Assembly (NCBI GenBank): GCA_964611095.1
Contig: CAZSWJ010000023.1
Location: 1 to 13,698 of the forward strand
Reading direction: 5' to 3'
DNA from: CAZKJL01 sp964611095
GTDB taxonomy: Bacteria; Patescibacteriota; Gracilibacteria; Peribacterales; Peribacteraceae
Length of the DNA stretch: 13,698 nucleotides
The notes under the pieces are model-generated. The model ran no database searches. It saw nothing but the letters and a program-made list of their open reading frames with translations, and was not told the DNA's origin. Positions 1 through 6,380 of this stretch are shown here, piece after piece. Within the stretch, counting starts at the first letter, position 1. Each line of letters begins with the position of its first letter. The position numbers were made by a program, and so were the translations under genes.

Positions 1-53
1 CCGAGCGTTCCAAAGAGGAAACCGAAAAGACCGTGCTTGAAGGTGGTGCTCAT
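1..53 (-). CDS. 5' end of an unidentified gene, cut by window edge
   Basis: An ATG at 53-51 on the minus strand opens a frame with no stop to the window edge (17 full codons). The residues read begin MSTTFKHGLFGFLFGTL. They are rich in F, G and L, which fits the start of a membrane segment, but this is too short to assign. The ATG overlaps the TGA of the upstream MORN-like gene in an ATGA arrangement, which suggests a shared transcript and translational coupling. No Shine-Dalgarno sequence precedes it; the upstream bases are the A-rich and C-rich end of the previous gene. It could be a chance frame, but the start/stop overlap is typical of real neighbours. Confidence 0.45.
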   Translation of the reverse strand, partial: MSTTFKHGLFGFLFGTL

Positions 54-313
54 GATTTTTTGGGGGAAGAAGATTTTTTCTTGTCGAAGTCGGTGACTTT
101 CACGATGCGACCCTTGGCATCGAACGTCGTCCACGTGCCCGCTTGCTTTCCGTTCTCGAAATGGCCGGCGCGCATGACCGTGCCGTCTTTGCGGAACCAT
201 TCCCAGTGCCCAACCATGACGTCACCGTCGAAAAAACCTTTGGACCAAAGCGTTCCGTCTTTGTGGTAACCCGTATGAGCCTTCTTCATGAGCACATCAT
301 AACGACGTTTCAC
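50..313 (-). CDS. MORN/YwqK-like repeat protein
   Basis: An 87-residue protein whose core (about residues 17-75) has repeating units of the form G-x-W-x-x-(F/Y)-x-x-D/N-G-x-x-x-x-G. Examples are HKDGTLWSKG, GHWEWFRKDGTVMRAG and GTWTTFDAKG. This spacing of G, W, aromatic and D-G is what MORN-variant (YwqK-type antitoxin-like) proteins show. Such repeats form short beta hairpins; the molecular role of these small bacterial proteins is not settled. The C-terminus is a lysine/serine tail. Two starts are possible: GTG at 313, used here, or ATG at 289 (80 residues). A TATGAT hexamer at 296-301 sits 6 bases before the second ATG and would favour it under the promoter pattern seen elsewhere in this window. 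The neighbour on the same strand starts inside its stop codon. Confidence 0.7.
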   Translation of the reverse strand: MKRRYDVLMKKAHTGYHKDGTLWSKGFFDGDVMVGHWEWFRKDGTVMRAGHFENGKQAGTWTTFDAKGRIVKVTDFDKKKSSSPKKS

Positions 314-359
314 GATGCCGGAATGGCCCGTACGTACCTCAGAAACACATCTAATAGCC

Positions 360-388
360 TTGTCAAGAATCGGGCACGCTCGTAAAAT
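360..388 (+). promoter_or_regulatory. Sigma70-like promoter of the aminotransferase gene
   Basis: TTGTCA (360-365) and TAAAAT (383-388) are separated by 17 bp, a near-consensus -35/-10 pair. The -10 ends 12 bases before the ATG at 401, so the predicted leader is only about 5-6 nucleotides and holds no Shine-Dalgarno sequence. Confidence 0.6.
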
Positions 389-400
389 ATTTCGCCTCGT

Positions 401-1894
401 ATGCCACCGACTTCACTGACATCGGCCTCGCTGGAAACTCACTTCGAGCCCTACCGGCTGCGGATTCCGGGACGCCGTGACGTCATTCAAACGCCGTACG
501 GCCTCAAGCCCCGTTTGTACGCCGATACCACGGCAAGCGGCCAGCCCGATGCCGTCATCGAGGACCTCATCATGAGAATCAAGCTGGACTACGCCAACAC
601 GCACTCGGACTCGAACCACATGGGCGGGATGACGACGCAGCGGTATCACCTCGCGGGACACATCATCAAAGAACACGTGAATGCCGGGGACGACGACATC
701 CTCATCACCGCGGGTTCCGGCATGTCGGAAGTCGCGAACAAACTGGTCCGTATGATGGGCCTTGCCGTACCGGAACGTTTCCAAGATCAGATCGACGTGC
801 CGGAGCACGAGCGTCCGGTCGTGTTCATCACGCACGTGGAGCACCACAGCAACATTTTGCCCTGGCAAGAAAGCATCGCCCACGTGGTCACGGTTCCGCC
901 CGACAAAGACGGACTCCCCGACCCCAAAGCACTTGCTCGGCTCTGCACGGAGTACAAGGGCAGGCCGCTCATCGGTTCGTTCAGCGCCGCATCCAACGTC
1001 ACGGGCATCCGCACGCCGTACCAAGAGATGGCCAAGGTGATGCATGCGAACGGCGGCACATGCATCGTCGACTTCGCCGCATCGGCGCCGTACGACCCCA
1101 TCGACATGCACCCCGCCGAAGAAGGCGCGCACTTGGACGCCGTCGTGTTCTCTCCGCACAAATTCCAAGGCGGCCCCGAGTCGCCGGGCGTTCTCGTGGC
1201 GCATCGCTCGCTCATTCAAGGCGAGGTGCCCGACCGCAAAGGCGGCGGAACCGTGCATGCCGTGGACGGTTGGGGCGGACGTTGGTACGTGGATAACGTG
1301 GAGACGCGCGAAGACGGCGGCACTCCGCCGATCATCGGACGCATGCGCGCCGCCATGGCCATCAAGCTCAAAGAGCTCATGGGCATGGATGAGATCAGGC
1401 GTCGCGAGCACGAACTGGTGGACCGATTCATGTCGCAACTTGCCACGATGCCGAGCGTCCACGTCTTTGAGCCGCATCTCAGGGATCGCCTGGGCATCGT
1501 ATCTCTGTACATGGACGACGTCCCGCATGGACTGCTCACGAGACTCCTCAACGACAGATTCGGCATTCAGGTGCGCAACGGTTGCTCCTGCGCCGGTCCG
1601 TACGGCCACTACTTGCTCGACATCGAACGTGACGAATCGGCACGCATCATCAAGCAGATCGTCGATTTGCACGACGAAACCAATAAGCCGGGATGGGTCC
1701 GCGTCTCGCTGCACCCAACGATGACCGATGCCGAAGTCGATGAAATCGCTTCAGCGCTGGCGCACATTCGCGACAACATCGGCGAATGGCAGCGGGACTA
1801 CACGCAGGTCCAAGGAAGCACGGACTTCATCTACACGGGAACGAATCCGAACCCCCGTCACACCGTGGAACAGGATTTCGACGTGACCTACTGA
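401..1894 (+). CDS. Class V aminotransferase / cysteine desulfurase-like PLP enzyme
   Basis: A 497-residue fold-type I PLP enzyme of the class V (NifS/SufS/Csd) group. VEHHSNILPW (about residues 146-155) carries the histidine that stacks on the cofactor. SPHKFQGGP (251-259) holds the Schiff-base lysine K254. RNGCSCAGPYG (392-402) holds cysteines C395 and C397, where group members place the sulfur-accepting cysteine in a GC-x-CAGPY motif. Family knowledge would allow cysteine-to-alanine desulfuration to feed Fe-S cluster or thiolation chemistry, or a related transamination or lyase reaction; the substrate cannot be read from sequence. At nearly 500 residues it is longer than SufS (about 400). 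No suf/isc partner lies nearby, so a bona fide SufS assignment is not justified. It has its own promoter just upstream, and its end overlaps the convergent winged-helix gene by 7 bp. Confidence 0.88.
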   Translation: MPPTSLTSASLETHFEPYRLRIPGRRDVIQTPYGLKPRLYADTTASGQPDAVIEDLIMRIKLDYANTHSDSNHMGGMTTQRYHLAGHIIKEHVNAGDDDILITAGSGMSEVANKLVRMMGLAVPERFQDQIDVPEHERPVVFITHVEHHSNILPWQESIAHVVTVPPDKDGLPDPKALARLCTEYKGRPLIGSFSAASNVTGIRTPYQEMAKVMHANGGTCIVDFAASAPYDPIDMHPAEEGAHLDAVVFSPHKFQGGPESPGVLVAHRSLIQGEVPDRKGGGTVHAVDGWGGRWYVDNVETREDGGTPPIIGRMRAAMAIKLKELMGMDEIRRREHELVDRFMSQLATMPSVHVFEPHLRDRLGIVSLYMDDVPHGLLTRLLNDRFGIQVRNGCSCAGPYGHYLLDIERDESARIIKQIVDLHDETNKPGWVRVSLHPTMTDAEVDEIASALAHIRDNIGEWQRDYTQVQGSTDFIYTGTNPNPRHTVEQDFDVTY

Positions 1895-2271
1895 ATCTTT
1901 CGGAGACCATAACCCTCGTTCACGGACATATCGAGAGCGAATCCTGTGCCGCTGACGAGCAACCGCACGTCTCGCAGAACTTTGAATACGGTCGTCTCGG
2001 AAAGACTGAAAAGCTCGACGAGACGTGCCCTCGATACGGGAGGAAGGCCTTCAACGTGGATCTTGCACAGCTCCCTGAGTATCAATGCTCCGCTCGGGGT
2101 GAGCGGGCGGCCCTCGCGGGTGAGCGAGGAAAAAAGATCGTCCGCACCAGCATCCGTTTTTTCGTTCACGGCAGCCGGAGCCGCATCGCGCTCGCGCTCT
2201 GCACGCTCGGAAAGAATCCGGACGAAATCATCGATCACGGCGCCGAACGATGTGGGGGAATTTTTTCCCAT
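1888..2271 (-). CDS. Stand-alone OmpR/PhoB-type winged-helix DNA-binding protein
   Basis: A 127-residue protein. The N-terminal third (residues 1-50) is charged and alanine-rich with no recognisable domain. Residues 57-125 match the layout of the response-regulator C-terminal effector domain (Trans_reg_C). LTPSGALILRELC opens the domain. VSRARLVELF is the first helix of the turn. SETTVFKVLRDVRLLV (91-106) is the recognition helix, where family members have the T-V-x-x-x-I-x-x-L-R pattern. SVNEGYGLRK (116-125) corresponds to the usual hairpin wing ending in G-Y-x-L. There is no receiver domain and no phosphoacceptor aspartate context. It starts 3 bases after the stop of the 201-residue gene, so the two are almost surely co-transcribed. 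It is likely a DNA-binding regulator whose target may include its own operon promoter (see 2925-2940). The assignment rests on pattern matching by eye. Confidence 0.7.
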   Translation of the reverse strand: MGKNSPTSFGAVIDDFVRILSERAERERDAAPAAVNEKTDAGADDLFSSLTREGRPLTPSGALILRELCKIHVEGLPPVSRARLVELFSLSETTVFKVLRDVRLLVSGTGFALDMSVNEGYGLRKIQ

Positions 2272-2274
2272 CGC

Positions 2275-2880
2275 TTATTTTGCGTCGTACAAAATCCCTT
2301 GCAAGCCCAAGCGTGCGGCGACGTCTCGTACGCCCGCCTCAATGACCTCGCGGAACTGCTCGCTTTTTTCGGCTGAAAGCGCGACGGAAAGCAATCCTTC
2401 GTCGTTGCGCTGGGCAATGACTCCGTTCACGCCTGTCGTGAGCGTTGCTTCGATAACGTTGAGGCCCGCGCCCATATACGTCTGCACGTCTTCGGTCTCA
2501 TCGCGTCGCATGAGCGCCGATGCCACGCCGGAGACAAGCGGCGTCAGCGACTGATCGACGAGAATACCTTGAGGTTGGCGAGCGTTCAGCTGATCCAAGA
2601 TTTGGAATTCGATTTCCTGCGGAAGCAAGAGTTCGCGAACCCGGAAACGAAGATGTGCGGCGATCGCGGGCCAGCGGTGAGCCGCAAAATAGGCGGGAGG
2701 AACGTTTTGGAGCGCATTCAGCAAATCGAGACGAGCCGGATGAGCTTTGTCACCCACATGCATTTCCGCACCGCTGGGATTTGCAGCCTGGAGCAATGCG
2801 ATGTTTTTGTAGATCGGATCGGCGTGCACTCTGGTGCCGACGAGGCGATCCGCGATGGATGAAAGGTGAGAGATGGACAT
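2275..2880 (-). CDS. Uncharacterised 201-residue protein in operon with winged-helix regulator
   Basis: I do not recognise this protein. It has 201 residues, mostly alpha-helical by composition, with no signal peptide or membrane segment and therefore probably cytoplasmic. Notable segments are a basic/aromatic stretch around residues 68-83 (AAHRWPAIAAHLRFRV) and an alternating hydrophobic C-terminal half (about 130-170) that looks like a beta-sheet core. It is the first gene of a minus-strand operon and is followed after 3 bp by the winged-helix protein, so a sensor, co-regulator or partner role for that protein is plausible but is inference from position only. The start ATG lies 15 bases after a strong -10 box. 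The predicted leader is about 8 bases without a Shine-Dalgarno sequence. Confidence 0.75.
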   Translation of the reverse strand: MSISHLSSIADRLVGTRVHADPIYKNIALLQAANPSGAEMHVGDKAHPARLDLLNALQNVPPAYFAAHRWPAIAAHLRFRVRELLLPQEIEFQILDQLNARQPQGILVDQSLTPLVSGVASALMRRDETEDVQTYMGAGLNVIEATLTTGVNGVIAQRNDEGLLSVALSAEKSEQFREVIEAGVRDVAARLGLQGILYDAK

Positions 2881-2895
2881 AAATTTGGGTGCAAT

Positions 2896-2923
2896 ATTAT
2901 AGATTTTTTCACTAAAAAGTCAA
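2896..2923 (-). promoter_or_regulatory. Near-consensus promoter of the 201-residue/winged-helix operon
   Basis: On the minus strand, TTGACT (2923-2918) and a perfect TATAAT (2901-2896) are separated by 16 bp in an AT-rich spacer. The predicted start point is near 2889, giving a leader of about 8 bases before the ATG at 2880. This is the best promoter by eye in the window. Confidence 0.75.
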
Positions 2924-2924
2924 T

Positions 2925-2940
2925 GGTCCAGAGCGGTCCA
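2925..2940 (-). promoter_or_regulatory. Candidate operator: direct repeat TGGACC-N4-TGGACC
   Basis: Read on the minus strand, TGGACC-GCTC-TGGACC places two identical hexamers 10 bp apart, one helical turn. It ends one base upstream of the -35 hexamer of the operon promoter. OmpR/PhoB-family proteins bind tandem direct repeats with a 10-11 bp period, often abutting the -35, and the second gene of this operon encodes a domain of that family. An autoregulatory site is a reasonable inference, but no other copy was found in the window to support it. Confidence 0.4.
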
Positions 2941-2987
2941 AGCACGCGTTATCGGCATTTTCACGTTGCTTACGCTAAAGTGTGATC

Positions 2988-3245
2988 ATGACCATCAAGG
3001 AGCTGATCCGCCGGGAAACATACGTCGCATTACATGCGCAGACGTGGAAATTCCGCGCTGTGAAATATGCGGTCCTCATCACGCTCGCGACAATCTTGGT
3101 GCAGTGGAAAGGCTGGCGTGCAACCGGCATCGTCTTCCTTGCTCTGTTCGTCGTGGCCATCGGGATTCATTTCCTCTTCCGCTGGAAATCCAAAACGTGG
3201 ACACAGAGCTGGGGTCCGTACAAAAAGCTGGATCTGCCGAAGTGA
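2988..3245 (+). CDS. Small two-helix membrane protein, unknown function
   Basis: An 85-residue protein from ATG 2988; a GTG at 2982 would add two residues. It has a basic N-terminus (KELIRRET), two hydrophobic segments at about residues 26-38 and 44-62 separated by a short loop (QWKGWRATG), and a basic, tryptophan-rich C-terminal tail (FRWKSKTWTQSWGPYKK). The positive-inside pattern suggests a helical hairpin in the cytoplasmic membrane with both ends inside. A TAAAGT hexamer at 2976-2981 lies 6 bases before ATG 2988, in line with the leaderless starts seen nearby, which is why that start was chosen. It is convergent with the DUF1801 gene, with an 8-bp gap. I do not recognise the family. Confidence 0.65.
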   Translation: MTIKELIRRETYVALHAQTWKFRAVKYAVLITLATILVQWKGWRATGIVFLALFVVAIGIHFLFRWKSKTWTQSWGPYKKLDLPK

Positions 3246-3253
3246 AGAGCGAT

Positions 3254-3643
3254 TCATCGCAATCTCTCCAGCTGCCCTTTGCGCTTCACGATGTTTTTGT
3301 AATCCCACTGAATATCTCTGGACTTTTTGAGCCAACGAGCCAGATCTTTCACATTGATTTGATCGACTGAGACGTACCGCGCTTCCGCGGCTTTGAAGCT
3401 GCCTTCTTTCTGCAGAGATTCTTCGTCGAACGATTGACCGCTCCAAAAGAGGAGTTGAACCGAATGCTTCAGTTTGGCGTAACCGACGATGGGATTGCCG
3501 CCGAGGAACCAAACGGGGTGCGCGTGCCAAACTTTTGATTCGGCTTCGGGAAGTCCTTTCATGATTTCCTGCGCGAGAAGATCGCAGATGGCACGATCTT
3601 CTTGTGCGAGCGATTCGTTATAGATCCGAATGTCTTTGTTCAT
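3254..3643 (-). CDS. DUF1801 (YdhG-like) family protein, copy 1
   Basis: A 129-residue protein. The diagnostic stretch is the central AHPVWFLGGNPIVGYAK followed by LLFWSGQSFDE and GSFKAAEARY, which match DUF1801 proteins (the YdhG/frataxin-like fold group, which includes an iron-chaperone-like Bacillus member). The C-terminal part (about residues 90-125) is a lysine/arginine-rich helix. No catalytic motif can be named. The frame stays open far upstream to 4858, but that part is antisense to other genes; ATG 3643 is chosen because family homology begins there. It is divergent from a second DUF1801 gene across a 48-bp spacer. The hexamer TATCAT (3655-3650 on this strand) lies 6 bases before the ATG. 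Confidence 0.8.
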   Translation of the reverse strand: MNKDIRIYNESLAQEDRAICDLLAQEIMKGLPEAESKVWHAHPVWFLGGNPIVGYAKLKHSVQLLFWSGQSFDEESLQKEGSFKAAEARYVSVDQINVKDLARWLKKSRDIQWDYKNIVKRKGQLERLR

Positions 3644-3673
3644 GAGCCGATGATAAATGAGTGATGCGATTCC

Positions 3674-3682
3674 TGCTATACT
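3674..3682 (+). promoter_or_regulatory. Extended -10 promoter (TGC-TATACT) before the second DUF1801 gene
   Basis: TATACT (3677-3682) is preceded by TGC, the TGN extended -10 element. It ends 9 bases before ATG 3692, implying a leaderless or 1-3 base leader transcript. No good -35 is visible at the expected spacing. It lies in the 48-bp divergent spacer. Confidence 0.5.
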
Positions 3683-3691
3683 GGGAACCCC

Positions 3692-4126
3692 ATGAATATG
3701 TTCAAGCCCACGAAGGCGACGACCGTGAAGGAATACATGGACGCGATGCCCGAAGATCGCCGCGAGATGGTCGAAGCGATTCATGAACTGATTCGAAAGA
3801 CTGCGCCCACGCTCAAGCCGCATTTCGCCTACAACATGCTTGGTTACGGCTCTTTTCCCTACAAAAATTACAAGAAAGAAAATATTGAGTGGCCGGTGAT
3901 CTCTCTCGCCAACCAGAAGCAATACGTCAGTCTCTACGTGTGCTGCGTGCAGAGCGGCGAGTACATCGCGGAAAAGCACAAGAAGGAACTTGGAAAAGTG
4001 AGTGTCGGCAAAAGTTGCATTCGCTTCAAAAAACTCAGCGACCTGAATATGGAGACGCTCAAAAAAGTCATCAAGCTTGCCGCAAAGAATCCGGGGCTTG
4101 GGGGGTATGAAAATAAGAAGAAATAA
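3692..4126 (+). CDS. DUF1801 (YdhG-like) family protein, copy 2
   Basis: A 144-residue protein with the typical DUF1801 opening: TVKEYMDAMPEDRREMVEAIHELIRKTAP (about residues 11-39) corresponds to the Y-L-A-x-L-P-E-D-R-R helix-turn-helix opening, and ISLANQKQYVSLYV (67-80) to the core strand pair. Residues 100-130 (GKSCIRFKKLSDLNMETLKKVIKLA) match the usual C-terminal SCIRFKKLxDL region. The family is a small cytoplasmic fold related to YdhG, with no established general reaction. It ends in a poly-lysine tail. It has its own extended -10 upstream and points away from the other DUF1801 gene; their sequences differ enough that they belong to different subgroups rather than being a recent duplication. 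Confidence 0.85.
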   Translation: MNMFKPTKATTVKEYMDAMPEDRREMVEAIHELIRKTAPTLKPHFAYNMLGYGSFPYKNYKKENIEWPVISLANQKQYVSLYVCCVQSGEYIAEKHKKELGKVSVGKSCIRFKKLSDLNMETLKKVIKLAAKNPGLGGYENKKK

Positions 4127-4170
4127 AAAGCAGCAGTGAAAGAATGCGTGTCTTCGGTCGTCTTTATTGA

Positions 4171-4179
4171 TGTTACAAT
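4171..4179 (+). promoter_or_regulatory. Extended -10 promoter (TGT-TACAAT) before the VOC gene
   Basis: TACAAT (4174-4179) with upstream TGT ends 7 bases before ATG 4187, so transcription would start at or within a base or two of the start codon. The same TGT-TAC-A-T form precedes the DUF2200 gene. This supports ATG 4187 over the in-frame ATG at 4136. Confidence 0.55.
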
Positions 4180-4186
4180 CCTTGAT

Positions 4187-5092
4187 ATGCAAAAAATCAT
4201 TCCCCATCTGTGGTTCGATACGCAGGCCAAAGAAGCCGCGGATTTTTATGTCGAGGCCTTCGGGAAGGGATCGAAAATCACGTACACGTCGGTCATCAAA
4301 GATACTCCCTCGGGCGATTGCAACGTCGTTGCGTTCGAGCTCGCCGACTACTCCTTCCTCAGCATCGGCGCGGGGCCGCTCTTCAAAATCAACCCGTCGA
4401 TCTCCTTCATGGTGAACTTCGACCCGTCCATCGATAAAGATGCACGCAAGAATCTGGATGCACTCTGGGCAAAGCTCTCGGCAGGCGGCAAGCCGCTCAT
4501 GCCGATCGACAAATACCCGTTCAGCGATCGTTATGGGTGGATTCAGGACAAATTCGGCGTGAACTGGCAGCTCATTCTCACGAAGCCCGAAGGCGAGCCG
4601 CGTCCGTTCATCATCCCGTCCATCATGTTCACGGGCGACATCACGGGCAAGGCGGGAGAAGCGATCGATTTCTACGTCTCCGTCTTCAAGAATTCCAAAC
4701 GCGGCATGACGGCGGAGTACCCGCCGGGAGCGGCACCCGAGAAAGCAGCCAAGATCATGTTCGCCGAATTCATGCTGGAGGGTCAGTGGTTCACCGCGAT
4801 GGACAGCGGCCATATGCACAAATTCGGTTTCAACGAAGGCATTTCCCTGCTCGTGCAATGCAAAACACAGGAGGAGATCGATTATTACTGGAACAAACTA
4901 TCCGCCGTCCCGCAGGCCGAGCAATGCGGATGGATGAAGGACAAGTACGGACTCTCCTGGCAAATCTCCGCCGTCGAGATGGATGAGATGCTGCAGAGTG
5001 ATGAAAAGAGCATCGCCCGCGTCATGCACGTATTCCAAGAGATGAAAAAGGTCGATCTCGCCAAGCTCCGAAAAGCGTACAAAGGAACGTAA
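4187..5092 (+). CDS. PhnB-like tandem VOC (glyoxalase fold) protein
   Basis: A 301-residue protein with two vicinal-oxygen-chelate half-domains of the PhnB / 3-dmu-9_3-mt type. Domain 1 spans residues 2-132, from IIPHLWFDTQAKEAADFYVEAF to DRYGWIQDKFGVNWQLIL. Domain 2 spans residues 142-264, from IIPSIMFTG-GEAIDFYVSVF to QCGWMKDKYGLSWQIS. Each has the F-Y-x-x-x-F opening and the G-W-x-x-D-K-(F/Y)-G-x-x-W-Q closing motif. A C-terminal helix (MKKVDLAKLRKAYKG) is common in this group. VOC members include metal-dependent dioxygenases, glyoxalases and antibiotic-binding proteins; the PhnB-like subgroup has no fixed function, and the classical H/E metal ligands are not obvious here. The in-frame ATG at 4136 was rejected because residues before 4187 do not match the family and a -10 box lies inside them. 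DUF1801 genes next door are a common neighbourhood for this type. Confidence 0.9.
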   Translation: MQKIIPHLWFDTQAKEAADFYVEAFGKGSKITYTSVIKDTPSGDCNVVAFELADYSFLSIGAGPLFKINPSISFMVNFDPSIDKDARKNLDALWAKLSAGGKPLMPIDKYPFSDRYGWIQDKFGVNWQLILTKPEGEPRPFIIPSIMFTGDITGKAGEAIDFYVSVFKNSKRGMTAEYPPGAAPEKAAKIMFAEFMLEGQWFTAMDSGHMHKFGFNEGISLLVQCKTQEEIDYYWNKLSAVPQAEQCGWMKDKYGLSWQISAVEMDEMLQSDEKSIARVMHVFQEMKKVDLAKLRKAYKGT

Positions 5093-5132
5093 AACTTCGT
5101 AACCTTTCGGCATCTCATACGTAAGACACTGT

Positions 5133-5528
5133 ATGAAGAAATCACTCGCCATCATCGCCGGAATCATCATCGTCTTGATTGCCGGTTTTTACGCGTTCAA
5201 TGCGTATATCTACAACGAGAAGCAGGGCGACCCGTCGGACGTTACGGCGTACCGCGGCACGCTCAGCGGCGAAGTGGTGTGTTTGCCGCATGCGGATACG
5301 GACGGACCCCAAACGATGGAATGCGCGTACGGACTCAAGACGGAGAGCGGTGAATATTACTCGCTCGATTTGGCAACGATGTCACAAACGCATGAGCCGC
5401 TGAATACGGGCGAGCGCATCAGCGCCAACGGGCTCATCACTCCCGTGGAAATGCTGAGCTCCGACCACTGGAAGAAGTACGCCATCGAAGGAATTTTCTC
5501 GGTGACGGACTCGGTGAAGGAGCTGTGA
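5133..5528 (+). CDS. Membrane-anchored extracytoplasmic protein, unknown function
   Basis: A 131-residue protein. After MKK, residues 4-24 form one hydrophobic helix without a lipobox cysteine or clear cleavage site, so it is likely an N-terminal signal anchor with the rest outside. Residues 38-128 look like a small beta-rich domain. RGTLSGEVVCLPH and QTMECAYGLKTESGEYYSLDL carry two cysteines (C50, C64) that could form a disulfide, followed by TGERISANGLI and KYAIEGIFSV, a pattern resembling an OB-fold-like domain. I recall similar proteins from other Patescibacteria, annotated as hypothetical; that is recollection, not a search. No strong promoter hexamer is seen in the 40 bp before the ATG, so it may be read through from the VOC gene. 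Confidence 0.75.
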   Translation: MKKSLAIIAGIIIVLIAGFYAFNAYIYNEKQGDPSDVTAYRGTLSGEVVCLPHADTDGPQTMECAYGLKTESGEYYSLDLATMSQTHEPLNTGERISANGLITPVEMLSSDHWKKYAIEGIFSVTDSVKEL

Positions 5529-5639
5529 TTCCGATGGTCTCAATGTGTGGTTGCGCATAAGATTGATTGAAAAACAATATATTTTTATTGTAATTCGATA
5601 ATTTTCTGCTTAGATGTGTCCACATTCCTTGCGCCCTCT

Positions 5640-6140
5640 ATGAACGTCATCCCCAAACGCGCCTCAACCTTATTCCTGAAAACGGTCCTCGTACTGATCG
5701 CGCTTGCCGTACTCGCGCTCGCGGTCTTTGGATTCCCGAGCATGTGGGCCGGTATTCCCAACGAATGGCCGGCCGTGCAATTCACCATGGCCGTCTATCC
5801 GGGACTGATCGGAATTTTCCTCACGGTCTTCCCGTTCTGGTTCGCGCTGTTCCAAGCCTTTAAACTTTTGCAGTACATCGATACAAACAATGCCTTCTCG
5901 GATCATTCGATTCGCGCACTCAAGCGCATCAAGTACGCGGCCGTCTGCATGTCCGCCCTGTATATGATCGCGATGCCGCTGGCGTACGTCGTGGCGGAGC
6001 TCGATGACGCTCCGGGTCTTATCCTCATGTCATTCGCCTTTGCATGCGCTCCGCTCGTCGTCGCGACGTTCGCTGCGGTTCTCCAAAAACTCGTGCAGAA
6101 CGCTCTCGATTTGAAAACTGAAAATGATTTAACCGTGTAA
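5640..6140 (+). CDS. DUF2975 family membrane protein, copy 1
   Basis: A 166-residue protein with about four membrane helices (residues 12-32, 48-70, 98-118, 125-150). The family signature is visible in KRASTLFLKTVLVLIALAVLA at the N-terminus, FQAFKLLQYIDTNNAFS (about 67-83) between helices 2 and 3, and the terminal ENDLTV. DUF2975 proteins are uncharacterised and are usually encoded next to a small Cro/C1-type HTH gene, exactly as here (13 bp downstream). A GTG at 5616 would add eight residues that do not fit the family, so ATG 5640 was chosen. The upstream 111 bp are AT-rich. A TGC-TTAGAT element at 5607-5615 is a weak promoter candidate. Confidence 0.85.
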   Translation: MNVIPKRASTLFLKTVLVLIALAVLALAVFGFPSMWAGIPNEWPAVQFTMAVYPGLIGIFLTVFPFWFALFQAFKLLQYIDTNNAFSDHSIRALKRIKYAAVCMSALYMIAMPLAYVVAELDDAPGLILMSFAFACAPLVVATFAAVLQKLVQNALDLKTENDLTV

Positions 6141-6153
6141 CTTTTTTGAGCCC

Positions 6154-6363
6154 ATGATTCTCATCAATCTCGACGTGATGCTGGCCAAACGAAAAATGAG
6201 CGTGACCGAACTTTCCGAGAAAGTGGGCATCACGATGGCGAACATTTCCATTCTCAAAAACGGCAAAGCAAAGGCCGTTCGTTTGCCGACGCTCGATTCC
6301 ATTTGCAAAGCACTCGACTGCCAGCCCGGAGACATTTTGGAATACAAGGAATCAATCTCATAA
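6154..6363 (+). CDS. Small Cro/C1-type HTH regulator (YozG-like)
   Basis: A 69-residue protein that is essentially one Xre-family HTH domain. MLAKRKMSVTELSEKVGITMANISILKNGKAKAVRLPTLDSICKALDCQPGDILEY (about residues 9-64) shows helix 2/3 as VTELSEKVGITMANISILKNG and the standard I-C-x-A-L-x-C-x-P-G-D-I-L end. It lacks any sensor or dimerisation extension. This size class is the usual companion of DUF2975 membrane proteins and is thought to be controlled by, or to control, them; the mechanism is not known. It lies 13 bp after DUF2975 copy 1 and 17 bp before copy 2, all on one strand and very probably one transcript. No Shine-Dalgarno sequence precedes the ATG (TTGAGCCC). Confidence 0.9.
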   Translation: MILINLDVMLAKRKMSVTELSEKVGITMANISILKNGKAKAVRLPTLDSICKALDCQPGDILEYKESIS

Positions 6364-6380
6364 GCCCCTACCATCCTTGC

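Noticed and set aside
413..1714. Long minus-strand open frame of 433 residues
   Set aside because: It is antisense to the aminotransferase gene. Its translation is rich in H, V, R and D, as expected from a GC-rich shadow frame, and has no family motifs.
401..1894. Naming the class V enzyme sufS
   Set aside because: It is about 100 residues longer than SufS, and no suf or isc neighbours are present. Family level is all the sequence supports.
3644..4858. Upstream extension of the first DUF1801 frame to 534 residues
   Set aside because: Family similarity begins at ATG 3643. The upstream part is antisense to the second DUF1801 gene and to the VOC gene.
5574..5591. ACAATA...TATTGT inverted repeat as a terminator
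   Set aside because: The 6-bp stem is nearly all A-T and is not followed by a T run. It is more likely part of the AT-rich upstream region of DUF2975 copy 1.
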